From Dunaliella salina (Eukaryota; Chlorophyta; Chlorophyceae; Chlamydomonadales; Dunaliellaceae): DNA of 34,532 nt. Positions within the stretch are counted from its first letter, which is position 1. Each line of letters opens with the position of its first letter. The stretch covers positions 431,260 through 465,791 of the forward strand of contig MU069573.1 of assembly GCA_002284615.2 (NCBI GenBank), given 5' to 3'. Below the pieces are notes generated by a model that had not been told where the DNA came from, searched no databases, and was given only the letters and a program-made list of their open reading frames with translations. This document shows, piece after piece, positions 17,614-27,101 of this stretch. Position numbers and translations under genes: made by a program.

Positions 17614-18407
17614 GCCCTCATGCTGGTTGTTCTCTTGGGTTGCCATGAGCGCCTCAGCTGATGTCTTCTTCTTCTCGTCATTGTCTTCCGGCACCCTGCC
17701 TTGGTGTGACCTTTTTTGTGGCAGTAGAAACACTTCTTCTCCATTTGCCATGGCTGTTGGGCTTGGACGGTGGTCTGCCGTGCTTTGTGGATACCTTCTT
17801 GAATCCTCCAGCAAGGTGGGCAGACGTCTCTTGCTCCTCTTGACGTGCCATGCGTTGCTCCACATGTAGAAGCTTGGCTTGGACTTCATCCAGATCCAGC
17901 TCCTTGTCACTTGCCTCTAAGGTGGCGACCATGGTCTCGTACTCCTTGCAAGTACTATCCAATTGAAAAGTCCAGCTAGGACGCTGAGCACGACTCCAGA
18001 CGACTTGATGTCATGTCCGGTTGCCAGCAGGTCACTTCAGATGGTCTTGGCTCTGGCAATATCTTTGGAAAGGGGCTCGGATGGTCCCTTCTAAAGGTTG
18101 TTGAGCCCCTTCTTCTGTTGAAACTTCCTGGCCACGCTCCCTGCCTTGTAGATCTTCTCCAGGGTGTCCCATGCCTCCTTGGCGGTCTTGCTCGCACCCA
18201 GCGTTGTCAAGTGGTATCCTTGACGTTGAGGCAGATGAGTGCCAGTGCCTTCTGATCCACAGGCTCTTCAGCTGTCTCACCAGTCGTTCTTTCCCATAGG
18301 CCCTTGTGGATGAGCAGGTATTTCATGCGCTTTCTCCACGTGCCGCAGTTGTCCAGGTCGAGGTGCTCGATGTCAACGCCCTTGTCCGTTGTCATGCTGC
18401 TGCTCAT
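17614..18407 (-). pseudogene. Ty1/copia gag with CCHC zinc knuckle
   Basis: An ATG at 18405-18407 opens a frame containing LDLDNCGTWRKRMKYLLIH and DQKALALICLNVKD, the copia gag N-terminal pattern. A one-base shift near 18210 leads to TTLGASKTAKEAWDTLEKIY. A TAG at 18091-18093 and a TGA at 18037-18039 interrupt it, and it continues as DLLATGHDIKSSG. After a deletion or shift near 17960, TMVATLEASDKELDLDEVQA follows. The knuckle CFYCHKKGHTKAGC (17691-17732) is a perfect C-X2-C-X4-H-X4-C but lies in another frame. No PBS or 5' LTR was recognised upstream. The family's Gag forms the particle and binds RNA. Confidence 0.8.
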
Positions 18408-18539
18408 TCTGCCGCGCCTGCTTTACCCGCAGTTGGCACCTCGAGCTGCTCAGCTGACTCTCCTCGGACGACTCTGCCTTGCTGTTCCCAGCTGAGTTTT
18501 ACATTTAATTCCAATTGAAACCACACAGAAAGAAACACA

Positions 18540-18740
18540 AAGGGTCCTTTATGTATGCCCTAAGAAGGTTCAAGGAAAAGGGAAGTTTTAGATGAACAAT
18601 CACCACCACAAAGAACGTTCTAGAAACTCACGCCACAATCACAAAGAACATAGAGTCCTTTATCCTTAACCACATAGAATGATCTGGAGTCTCACATGAC
18701 AATGACAATCATACGGAATGTTCTAGAGTCTCATGTCTGA
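18540..18740. repeat. Short diverged tandem repeat (GAATGWTCTRGAGTCTCA type)
   Basis: Phrases like AACGTTCTAGAAACTCA, ATGATCTGGAGTCTCA and ATGTTCTAGAGTCTCATG recur about every 50-60 bp with ACAATCACAAAG between them. It lies upstream of the copia gag on its strand, where a 5' LTR would be expected, but no LTR ends are visible. Confidence 0.4.
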
Positions 18741-19059
18741 TAGATGCAAACCATGAAATAACAGCTTAACGACACAGTATCACAAGGCATAAAGTTTCTT
18801 GGACGAATGGGCAGAAAGGTACACAAGTTGAGGCCTCAGAAAGAAAACACTTTTTGCTCATTTTTCGGACGGCAATTTACGGTGTAGGCAGGCACAATAG
18901 GGCAGCATACAAACAAGGAAGACCAGGAACAGCACTTCAAGGCACCCTTGGCACCTGCAAGTCTTTCTTTCTGACTACGTGATGGTTCATGGTATAAGCA
19001 GTCTTGACTGTCGGTTTTGAAGGACAGCACACAATAAGAAAAACATAAACCTCGCATCC

Positions 19060-19640
19060 TTTGCCCTTCGTGTCACACCAGTAGACCCTTAGAAACTCCT
19101 TGATTCCATGGTTCTTGTCTCCCGGCACTCCTATGCATGCATAACAGTCACAAAAACAACTGCAAGAAAGGCCTGAAGCTGATAGTGGAAGCAGTCTTGA
19201 CTATTGGCAAGGATGGACAGCACACAAACTAGCAAGACCTGAACCCCACAGCAGACCTCCTTGACTTTATGCTCCTCGTCAATCAAGACACCAAACATAC
19301 ATGTATGACAGACACAAGAAGGATGCAATTAAGAAAGACCTGAACCCCAAAGACCCGAACCCCGCATCAGTTGTTACCTTTCCTCTTACACCAGCTGGCC
19401 CTCTCAAGCCTCCTTGACTACATGCTCCTTGTTATCCAGGACTCCACATGCATGCATACAGGCGTGAGGTCACTCGAGTGTGGGCTTGTGACAGCCAAAA
19501 AAAACTACAGGAGGTTAGGCTCTGGTTGCGATTTGTCAAGTTGGAAAACCTGACAGACTAGAATACGCGGCTTACAGGTTTCCTCTTTACTGGTGAACCT
19601 TGACAGCTTCAATACCTCGACTCCATGCTCTTCGTCGGTC
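19060..19640 (-). repeat. Tandem array of four exon-like repeats
   Basis: Four diverged units centred near 19085, 19260, 19415 and 19615 share CTCCTTGACTACATGCTCCT-like sequence next to CCAG..CTCC..ATGCATGCATA. On the minus strand they read GVPGDKNHGIKEFLR, GVLIDEEHKVKEV, GVLDNKEHVVKEA and VATDEEHGVEVLK. Spacing is 150-200 bp. Similar peptides from different units suggest duplication of a coding exon. Confidence 0.45.
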
Positions 19641-20218
19641 GCCACCATACAAATCCTTGCTAACACTTTATTTCGGAGCGAGTTAAGAAAGAACATGACA
19701 GAATGTGTGTTCATTTGCTCTGATAACTCTCCTCGCCAGCTCTCCATGCAGCCATGGAAATCTGGGTAGCACCTCCCGCCGCCAAACGCATCAATGAAAG
19801 CCGAGGAACCCTGGATATTAATTCCATCCAGTTTTTGTGTGGAACAGTTGAAGGTTAGGCGCGGAGTTTCCGTCCAAAGTGCGTCAAACCGAATCAGTTG
19901 ATTCCGGGACATCACAAATTTCTTGGAAATTTGGGTATGGCCTGTTTTCGCGCACCATACATTTTCTCTTTCTTGGCCGATGCAATCATCCGGCAAACAC
20001 GAATGGATTTTTTTAATTTTAATCGTAAACTTCAACTCTGGATACATTTGCCAATGTAGCTTCTCTGTGCTTGGTGTTTTCTTACGCTGGAAAAATAAGA
20101 AGTTGACCCATTGGGGTTTCTCTGGTACTTCATTTCCAAGTACCAATATATAAGCGTTGCATTGCGAACTCTGAATTCTGCTGGCGTCTTCTATACATGG
20201 CGAGAAAAAAAAGTGCAC
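19505..20218 (-). CDS. Hypothetical ORF (237 codons), unrecognised
   Basis: This is the longest open minus-strand frame outside the retroelements. It begins at a GTG and not an ATG; the frame is open for about a dozen codons further upstream, so it may be an exon entered by splicing. The product would be soluble, with no clear signal peptide or membrane segment. It has scattered cysteines and a basic segment KFTIKIKKI. I recognise no domain. Its C-terminal part (VATDEEHGVEVLK) resembles peptides from three repeat units immediately downstream on the same strand, which suggests a host gene with duplicated exons, or a decayed element. It has no identifiable partner genes. Confidence 0.3.
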   Translation of the reverse strand: MHFFFSPCIEDASRIQSSQCNAYILVLGNEVPEKPQWVNFLFFQRKKTPSTEKLHWQMYPELKFTIKIKKIHSCLPDDCIGQERENVWCAKTGHTQISKKFVMSRNQLIRFDALWTETPRLTFNCSTQKLDGINIQGSSAFIDAFGGGRCYPDFHGCMESWRGELSEQMNTHSVMFFLNSLRNKVLARICMVATDEEHGVEVLKLSRFTSKEETCKPRILVCQVFQLDKSQPEPNLL

Positions 20219-20219
20219 A

Positions 20220-20278
20220 GAAGAGATGCAAAGAAGTTGCCTCAGGTGGAACTTTACTTAGGCAACTTTTTCCTCTTC
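20220..20278. other. Stem-loop (9 bp perfect inner stem plus 6 bp outer stem)
   Basis: AAGTTGCCT (20234-20242) pairs perfectly with AGGCAACTT (20260-20268) around a 17-base loop. GAAGAG (20220-20225) can pair with CTCTTC (20273-20278) outside it. The structure lies between the hypothetical minus-strand ORF and the gypsy element. No family assigned. Confidence 0.55.
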
Positions 20279-20690
20279 TAGTTAATACTATTATTCTATA
20301 TTTATATCTAGCCTGTGCGCCATCGGGGGCCCATACCCCTCATGACGGCCTGTGTCACGCAACTGCAGCACGCGCCATGATGGCTTTACCTTGCGATAAG
20401 GATGGCCCCTCGCCCCCCCCACCCCATCAAAAAAAGAAGAGCATCCACACTCTCAAGCATCTGGTGGCTTTTTGTGGCTTGCCAGAAACACATCCCAGCG
20501 TTTTCTTGTCCAACAGCTCTCCTGGCAATCCGCTTGGTCCTCAGCCACCCGGATCCACTGCATAAGACCCATCCTTAGACTCCTCCAGCTCTGACGAGTT
20601 CACTTTACATCCTCAGCCTGCCAATACCATCATTAGCACACCATCTTTCTTAAATTCTCGGCAGCGCCAAGACATTGGCTCACATCCACC

Positions 20691-21957
20691 ATGCGCCAGA
20701 ACCTACCAACTTTCGCTGGACTTCCTGGTTTTCTCCTCCAACGATTTCTGTATGACATCGAGTCCTGGTTCACGAATGGGCTCGCCATTCACCCGGACGC
20801 CATCACAGTGCACAACCTTTCGACCGCATCCACCTGGCATTCTCTTTGAAAGTCAAGCACAGCTGTGGTGGGAGCAGAACAGTGGCCGGCTCAAACGTAA
20901 CCACCCTGACCCCAATGGTGAAAGCCTCTTGGACAAATTCCTTAAGGCTCTGGCAGCAGAGTTTGAACACCTCCAGGAACAATCACTGGACATCCTGCTC
21001 GACACCATCTACAAATCTGCAAAACAGGACCTGGAGGATCACACCATCAATTTCCTGCGGGCATATAGACGGAACACGTTGTTAGAATCTCAGGGCTGCG
21101 CCACCTTCATCAAAAGCCGCCAAGCTGATTCTTCTCTGCAAAAGACTTCGGAACAGACCTGTCAGGAGCATCTCTACTACCGGACTTGCACTTTGGACGA
21201 TCTGGCCAACCATTTCAGCCGCCGAGGCAAGCTCAAGCGTCTCAGGGGCAGCCATGGTCACAGTTATAAGGTCGTTAACACTGGCACCGGCCCTCCTCCA
21301 AGGCCCAAGCCTGCGCCTTCTGAAGCAGATTCACCTTGCTTCATCCACGGCGCTGCACACACCATGCAAACCTGCAACCTCCTCGAGCAGATCAAGAAGC
21401 AAGAGAATTCACGCCTAAGCTCCCTTACGCCACGTAGGGCCCATGCCACAACCTCTGCAGCTGCAACCCCTGGACCTAACCCTTACGTACAACATATCCT
21501 TGCAGAGCTGCAACAAACACGACAGCAGCTAACCCAGCTCCATGTAGCCCAAGCTCCTCGCCAGTCATGGAAACCTCCTCATCCTCCGCCATCCTCTTTA
21601 CCTGTAACTTCCAACTAAGCCGGCAATTTCCCGTATTGTACCACTTGCAACAAGCACCACTTGGGGCTATGCCCAGTTCCTCCCTCATGGCCCCCCAAAG
21701 CGCAGTTCTCCAACCCCACACCTGCTCCTCTCAACACTGCTGCGAGGCCATCCACTCCCTTCAACTCCACTCTCAGCCAAGATGCACCGCCATTCCAACC
21801 CACATGTGCCACACCGCTAGCACCCAATGCCTTCGCCACCATCACTAATCCACTCACGCTTCACTGCATAGCAAACAAGGAGGACCTGCAATCAGACTTT
21901 CCTGTCTCAGCACATCTCCCAGATCATCCAGCTGACGATATCCTCATCAATCTTTAG
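20691..21957 (+). pseudogene. Ty3/gypsy-like gag with two zinc knuckles
   Basis: An ATG in a favourable context (CCACCATG) at 20691 opens a frame reading YDIESWF and HPDAITVHNLSTASTWHSL. This is interrupted by a TGA from a one-base insertion near 20848. The next frame continues QAQLWWEQNSGRLKRN, DKFLKALAAEF and EHLQEQSLDI, typical of gypsy capsid. CFIHGAAHTMQTC (21337-21375) is a knuckle with spacing C-X2-H-X3-H-X4-C. A coiled, glutamine-rich tail precedes an in-frame TAA at 21616-21618. The same frame then carries a second knuckle, CTTCNKHHLGLC (21637-21672), and stays open to a TAG at 21957. The TAA may be a mutation or a read-through site. No protease motif is visible downstream. Confidence 0.75.
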
Positions 21958-22212
21958 GAACCAGGGATGAAGTTTAACTTTTAGCCTGACGAACAGCTAG
22001 AAATCCAACATTGCTCGCTTTCATCCCCCGTCCCCAATCTACCCAACGCCAAAACCAAACTGCCCTCGCCCTTACAAGCTCCATCCTGGCCACTCAGTAA
22101 GGCACTTCAACCCTGCCACCTTCTTCATGCAGCTACTCTGCTCCACCCAAAACATCCTCCATGACGCGTAAAGACACCACCAATTTCAACAAGAGTCCTT
22201 TTAGCCTGCACC

Positions 22213-22923
22213 CCTTGACAGAGTATTCAGCTGCAACGCACCCATGGCAATCAAGCGTGGATCACAACTGAAATGGGCTTCAAGCAATTTCGACCCCACT
22301 AACATGAGAAATCATACTTTGGCGCGGACAGCATTGAATTCCTTGTACACATGATCTTCCACCAGGACCTCAGTCCAGAGCCAAGGTAGCCACCATCAAA
22401 AATCTATGGCAACCCGTGGATCTCAAGGATCGATATTCTGAGACGGGCCAGCTGAGGTACTACCGTTAATTCGTGCCCTATCGCATGCAACAGCCCTCTT
22501 TCCTCAACTCCCACGAGCGCAATTACGACGCTTACAAGGGTAAGCAATAGCCGCCCTTTGGGCCATCTAAACAAACATCTACCTGCTTGGTCGCTTCTCC
22601 TACCTTGTAACAGACCACCACCCAACATATCTCATGAATAACACCTCTCTGGGGGGGCACCACGCTCGATAGGCACTACAGCTGCAGCCAAACATATCCA
22701 TTACCCATCGTCCTGGCAGGAACAATCAGAATGCAGAAATCGCCTCATGCTTTCCACTCCTTACCACAGCTGGCACAACAGGAGCACGCTTGGACGAGGA
22801 GGAGGATTCAACACTGCCTATGCCACCTTCAGTGGATGAGGAGGAGGACTCACCATCCTCTACACCACCTTTAGTCCAAATGACTGAGCACTCACCTCAC
22901 CCCGCTTCTGCCATCATCCCACC
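22213..22923 (+). pseudogene. Ty3/gypsy-like reverse transcriptase and RNase H remnants
   Basis: QAWITTEMGF (near 22250) matches the RT region before the catalytic box. It is followed almost directly by YFGADSIEFL (near 22315), so the segment with the YVDD box is deleted. KVATIKNLWQPVDLKD and RYYR follow in another frame. A second deletion then joins to RNase H sequence: LNSHERNYDAYKG (22503-22541), a lost base, AIAALWAI, a TAA, and SYLVTDHHPTYLM (near 22610). The chain continues HHAR, a TAG at 22670-22672 where the family has tryptophan, then ALQLQ and THRPGRNNQNAE. An acidic linker (DEEED twice) leads towards the methyltransferase-like region. It is inactive. Confidence 0.8.
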
Positions 22924-22950
22924 GGAAAAAAAACAGCCTTCATAAACCCC

Positions 22951-23956
22951 ATGACTCCACTCGGCACACCTCAGTTCACCAGCATTGACACCACGTCCCT
23001 TCCTTCCATCCCAGGCTTGACAGTACTCAGGAGCCCTGCCTCTTCTGCAACAGCACCAACCCATGGCATCACCCTCTACGAGCCTTTCGGGGGCACATGC
23101 TCCGGTCTGAAAGCTACTCTCCTTGTAGGTGACCCAGATCCTGTGGCCCATGTGTCGCTGTGCATCGCCTCTGCTACTTTCACACTACCTTCCTAGCCCA
23201 ATTTCCCAATCGGTCCTCCCAAGACACGTTCATAACCCTTCCCCACGACGTGAATGACTTGCTGGCCATGATCTCTTACATTTATACCATAGTGTCACAA
23301 ATCCCCAACTCTTGGTGCCTGGCTAGGAATGCAAGGACCTGTCCCCAGCTGGTTCCAGCACAGGCCTCCATGGCACCAGAACGTCCACGTTTTACTTTCT
23401 CCTGCAACTTGTGGCAACATAACAGACACTCCATCCCAGCCATCCCTTTGCTTACATCTTTGAGAGCGCAGCAGCACATCACCCCAACCCTGCCATGCTC
23501 AGCCACATTATAACTATTTGCCGGGCAATTGGGCAACCACTCACCTCTGATGCTGCTACATGCGGCGCTGCTGCCCAGCGACTTCGCCACTGTTGGACAA
23601 GCCTGCAGCCATCCATTCAGCTACAGCAGCTTATGAATCAGCTTGCCCCCACTCCCACTGCCCAGCGTTCGGCCTCCGCCCTTGACTTGTAAGTGTGCCG
23701 CTATGTCCCGACACCCTTCACCCCAGCCATCTTCACCGGCAAGCCTATCCAAGTTCTTCCCACCCTGGTTTCTTACCCATATTCCTACAACTTCCGTGAA
23801 TTTAAACCTTCCATCTACTCAGCAGACAACACGCTCACCCAGCCAAAACCAAACGAGCGTGAGCGACTGCTTAGTTTCCACCTGGGTGCGCACCCATTCT
23901 CTCCAAGACCCAAGCGAGACAGCCGTGCCTTCCGACATGATGACCACCCTGGATGA
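22951..23956 (+). pseudogene. Cytosine-5 DNA methyltransferase-like domain in the gypsy polyprotein
   Basis: Three frames together give the landmark order of a C5 methyltransferase. Motif I-like GITLYEPFGGTCSGL (23065-23109) is the SAM-binding glycine loop. DPVA, then HRLCYF after a one-base shift, matches the motif II neighbourhood. ECKDLSPAG (23327-23353) followed by GLHG is motif IV-like with the nucleophile cysteine, in E-C instead of the usual P-C. AYIFES (near 23460) sits at motif VI (ENV). AAAQRLRHCWTSL (to 23605) is motif VIII-like (Q-x-R-x-R). A C-terminal VLPTLVSYP and NERERL follow. Stops at 23324 (TAG), 23420 (TAA) and 23690 (TAA) inactivate it. Active relatives transfer methyl groups to cytosine in DNA. 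It lies between RNase H and integrase. Confidence 0.6.
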
Positions 23957-24828
23957 AACAGCGCACACTAATGATGAGGATGCTGAGTTTGCTTTCCATG
24001 TAACCCCACACTTCTCCGCTGGCAACGGCATTACCACCACCAGACTGCCCGCTGACAGGCCCTACAGGCAGCTTGGATTGGATGCCATTAATGAGGAGGT
24101 TGAATACCAAGCCTGCCTTGTTGAGCAGCCCGCTACAAATGAAGATCCTGACCTCCAAGCAGATGAAGCCATCCAGCGCCTAGACCGCACAGCGGACATC
24201 TTTGCTGATACGTTCTCCATGCACTATCTGCGCCATGAAAAGCTGCCCAAAGGCCTAGGCAAGCAAGAGAAGGACAGGATCCTACGGCGTGCAAAGGCCG
24301 GGGGCTATGGCCAGATTTACTACATTACTTTGTACGAGATCACGAAGCAAAACCCACTACCTGATTAGCGTCCTGCCATCGTCATGAGTTGTCACGAAAA
24401 GTTCTGCTATTTTTGCGCCAAGCTCAACTTCTTAATGTTGGTTCAAGACTTCTGGTGGCATGGAATGGGGAACTAAGTACGCCAAGTGCTTCGCTCCTGC
24501 CAGGTGGGCAACCGTGCAAACGTGTCCTTCACGGCCAAGACCCCCCAGCTGCAACCGCTCCCAGTGGATGGACTGTTTTTTTGGTGGAACATTGATCTGG
24601 CTGGGCCAATGTACCCTCAGAGCCAGAATTTCTACATCTTCGTGGCAAAAGAGCAAACGTCCAAGTTCCTACTTACTGTCTTCATTCCTGACGAGAGCGC
24701 TTGCACCGTCACCCAAGCTTGCGTTGAACACATCATCTCCATTTTTAGCAGCAATGCTAAAGTGCCAGGCTGTTCCACAGGCTTCTGTTTGTGGTCAGCA
24801 GCTGCATGAAATGTGCAGGCTTAAGTTC
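23870..24828 (+). pseudogene. Ty3/gypsy-like integrase, zinc-binding and first catalytic part
   Basis: The linker LGLDAINEEVEYQ and DRILRRAKAGGYGQIYYI is followed by a TAG at 24366-24368. The same frame resumes as an H2C2-type zinc region: CHEKFCYF (second histidine replaced by tyrosine), DFWWHGM, a TAA, then RSCQVGNRAN (second cysteine replaced by glycine). The core begins LPVDGLFFWWNIDLAGPM, with the first catalytic aspartate, and continues YIFVAKEQTSKFL and FVEHI-like CVEHIIS. LHEMC near 24815 is the last recognisable point. About 1.2 kb of LTR-like sequence is then inserted, and the integrase resumes at 26031 in the same frame. The second catalytic aspartate region is not recognisable. 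Confidence 0.75.
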
Positions 24829-26034
24829 AGCCCAGCAGCCAGAAGTCGCCATGCGCAACTGTTGGGCATGGCTTTCCTTGGTTGGAAGGCTCATTTGGAC
24901 AGTGTGGACTCTGCTTGTTGTTGAAGGTCTGGAACTCCAGTCTTTCAGATACTTTCCTGCTCTCTGTTGCTGAACCTGTCCTCTTTCTCTGCTTGTCGTG
25001 CTTCTCTCAGTCTGAACTTTGTGGTAGGGGGGTCATACGGTCTGCGCATCTATGTGGCCCCTTTTGTCATGCGTGAGAGCATCCGCGTGCGCTTCGTGTA
25101 GCTGGAGTATGAGTGATTGGGATTTAGCTCCTGTACCATAGGCATCTTCTGCAGCTCCTGCTGCAAACTTAGAGAGACTCCTAGCTTGTGTGCATGTGAA
25201 CCTGGTGTACCATGTCTCCTTTTGGTGACTCCATGGAGTCACTGGCTGAACAGTCCAGGAAAACTGTATCTGTGTATCTTTATGCCTTGTGCCGCAGGGG
25301 GGCAAGTTATCCAAGTAGACTTCAAGCCTTCAGATGCTTATGCAAGTGTGTGCATGCCCATGCACCAAACCTTTGTTAGTAGAGACCCAGCTGTGCAGTC
25401 CTCTGTTCTGCTTTGCAAGCTCCTGTGAGAGCAACTCAGTGTCCTTGTGTTCCTCTCTGCTCCTTCTGTGCCTTAGCAACTCTGTCATCAGTGTCTTGTG
25501 TAGCTGGAGGACTCGTCAGAGTCCGACTTCCGTCATCAATAAACTTGAGGCCTTCTGAGGCTGCTGCTGTGTGCAGTAAGACTTGAAGTATTATTTCCTT
25601 TTATCTCTTGATTTTCCTGTGGCTTCGGCTGAGCAATTAGTTTGTGTGGTCAGGGTTGTTTGTTACCCTGGTCTCTCTCTCTTTGAATCAATTCGTCGTC
25701 CCCGAGTGTAACAACCACAAGCCATCATCAGACTCAGAGCCCGGCGTATATTCAGGCTGCGTCCGCTAAATTCAAGCGCCAGCATTCAATTGCACCAGGT
25801 GCTCTGCATCACAGCCTCGAATCTCACGGAATCTCTTAGGAATCTTGCTAGCCACACATCCATTCCACCAAGCCTCAGGCCCCGCAGCACTCATCGCAGC
25901 GCGGGCCGAGGCGCAGAGGAGCAGCCTTAGCAGAAGGGGCAGCAACTCATAACCCCTGTGCTCCTCAGTACCAATCTCTACCCTGTCTAGTTGGCGCAAT
26001 GAATTGAACCAGCGAAGTCAACACACGCGACACC
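24829..26034 (+). mobile_element. LTR-like repeat, copy B, inserted in the integrase
   Basis: From 25057 to 26034 this is the inverted partner of 10628-11698. It starts near TGTCATGCGTGAGAGC (25065), has AATAAA near 25538, and a plausible LTR end CGAGTGTAACA near 25710. A PBS-like CTCAGAGCCCGG follows, then a leader ending CGCGACACC. The 24829-25056 part is not in copy A and may be the LTR 5' portion: TGTTGGGCATGG near 24867 would pair with a GTAACA end. Integrase codons resume immediately (HHRLSSPN from 26031). A second LTR is not seen, so the insert is either truncated or not a simple solo LTR. CAACTG occurs on both sides (about 24862 and 26051), but a target-site duplication is unproven. 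Confidence 0.6.
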
Positions 26035-26564
26035 ATCGCCTATCTTCCCCCAACTGCTCCCATTCTGACGGCCTTGCTGTGAGAGCTGTCTGGACCATCA
26101 AGAAAGAACTGCGCAAACACCTGGTCACCAACTCACATCAAAGCTTGGACAAAAAGCTACCCTGGATTATGCTGGCGTACAAGTGCAGTGTGAGGGAGGC
26201 CGCCAAGCTCACGCCCTACGAGGTAGTGTTCGCGCGCAAGCTCGAAATCCCATCAGCCGCTGCTGCAGCGCTTGCCATCCCAGTCAAGCTGGACAGCGTT
26301 GAAGACCTATGGCAGCTGTGCTGCACCTGAGCACAAGCGGCCAAGAGATCCAGCATCATCATTGCACAGAACATCCACATCGTTCAACACCATGACGACC
26401 TGCAATACGCCAGGCTACGAGGAGGTGGCTATACTCCCCGGATGCTGCAGTTTAAGAGGCGATCTGGTGTACCTAAAGTTTCGCAACCGGGACCATTAAG
26501 CTACAAATGCAGGTCCAACTTCGCATCTACAAGGTCCTTCTCCCCACCAGCAGTAAACTGTAAC
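26031..26564 (+). pseudogene. Ty3/gypsy-like integrase, C-terminal part
   Basis: The frame resumes HHRLSSPN and SDGLAVRAVWTIKKELRKH. Where gypsy integrases have the catalytic glutamate (DGLAER), this copy has valine. LPWIMLAYKCSV and LTPYEVVFARKLEIPS are the typical end of the catalytic core. After a stop at 26328-26330 and a shift come IVQHHDDLQYARLRGGGY, GDLVYLKF and LQMQVQLRIYKVL, the C-terminal DNA-binding (GPY/F-like) region. It meets an in-frame TAA near 26564 and then continues as the PHD-containing tail. The same tail organisation is seen, more decayed, on the minus strand at 12600-12995. Confidence 0.75.
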
Positions 26565-26839
26565 GGCTCGACGGCCGCATTATAACCACCAACGTACGCA
26601 ACTGTGCCCCATGCTACATCCCAGGCGTCGACATCACCATCAACCCCATGCTTGCTCAACCAGACGCCAACCTGACTTGTGAGATCTGCCACTTGCCGAA
26701 CAAGGAGAACCAAACGCTGCTGTGCGACGCGTGCAGCGTGGGCTTCCACATGGACTGTTTGACGCCTCCTCTCGGCTGTATTCCGAAGGGTGCCTGGGTT
26801 TGCCCAATCTGCAATGAAGACGGCGTGACCCAGGATTAA
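26565..26839 (+). pseudogene. PHD finger at the integrase C-terminus, all zinc ligands intact
   Basis: After VRNCAPCYIPGVDITINP and LAQPDANL comes a complete C4HC3 PHD finger (26678-26812): CEIC, CDAC, H-x2-C in FHMDCL, and CPIC. The conserved tryptophan lies two residues before the last pair (WVCPIC) and leucine-rich LTPPL after the histidine. PHD fingers bind the histone H3 tail, often according to lysine-4 methylation. At an integrase C-terminus it occupies the place of the chromodomain in chromoviruses, so chromatin-guided integration is the obvious inference. The frame ends VTQD at a TAA at 26837-26839. This domain is undamaged while the upstream enzymes are broken. Confidence 0.85.
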
Positions 26840-27101
26840 GTACAACAGCTGGAGGACATAAAGGACAACCAGCCGCTACGACATCAGATGCGGAGAGCAC
26901 TCCTGACCCAGAGCCAACGACAGTGCTGACCGCCCTGGCTGCGGACTGGCCAGTGATGGCCCCAAGTGACGGCATTCCGGCCAGGACATTCTCCCGACAT
27001 CCGAACGCAGTCCCAGATGAAAGCGTTTCAGCTTTGACTGCGCACGGAGTCACCAGAAGACAAGCCCTGGAGATGGACCAGCAGGACTTGAGAAGAGAAA
27101 T
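26840..27101 (+). other. Gypsy element 3' region up to a polypurine-like tract
   Basis: A 60-codon open stretch (26923-27105) has no domain I recognise. It ends in GAGAAGAGAAA followed by TGTAGC at 27102, a plausible polypurine tract and LTR start. Confidence 0.35.

Noticed and set aside
21476..21857. Minus-strand ORFs antisense to gag
   Set aside because: Shadows of the gag frame, which has zinc knuckles and capsid-like sequence on the plus strand.
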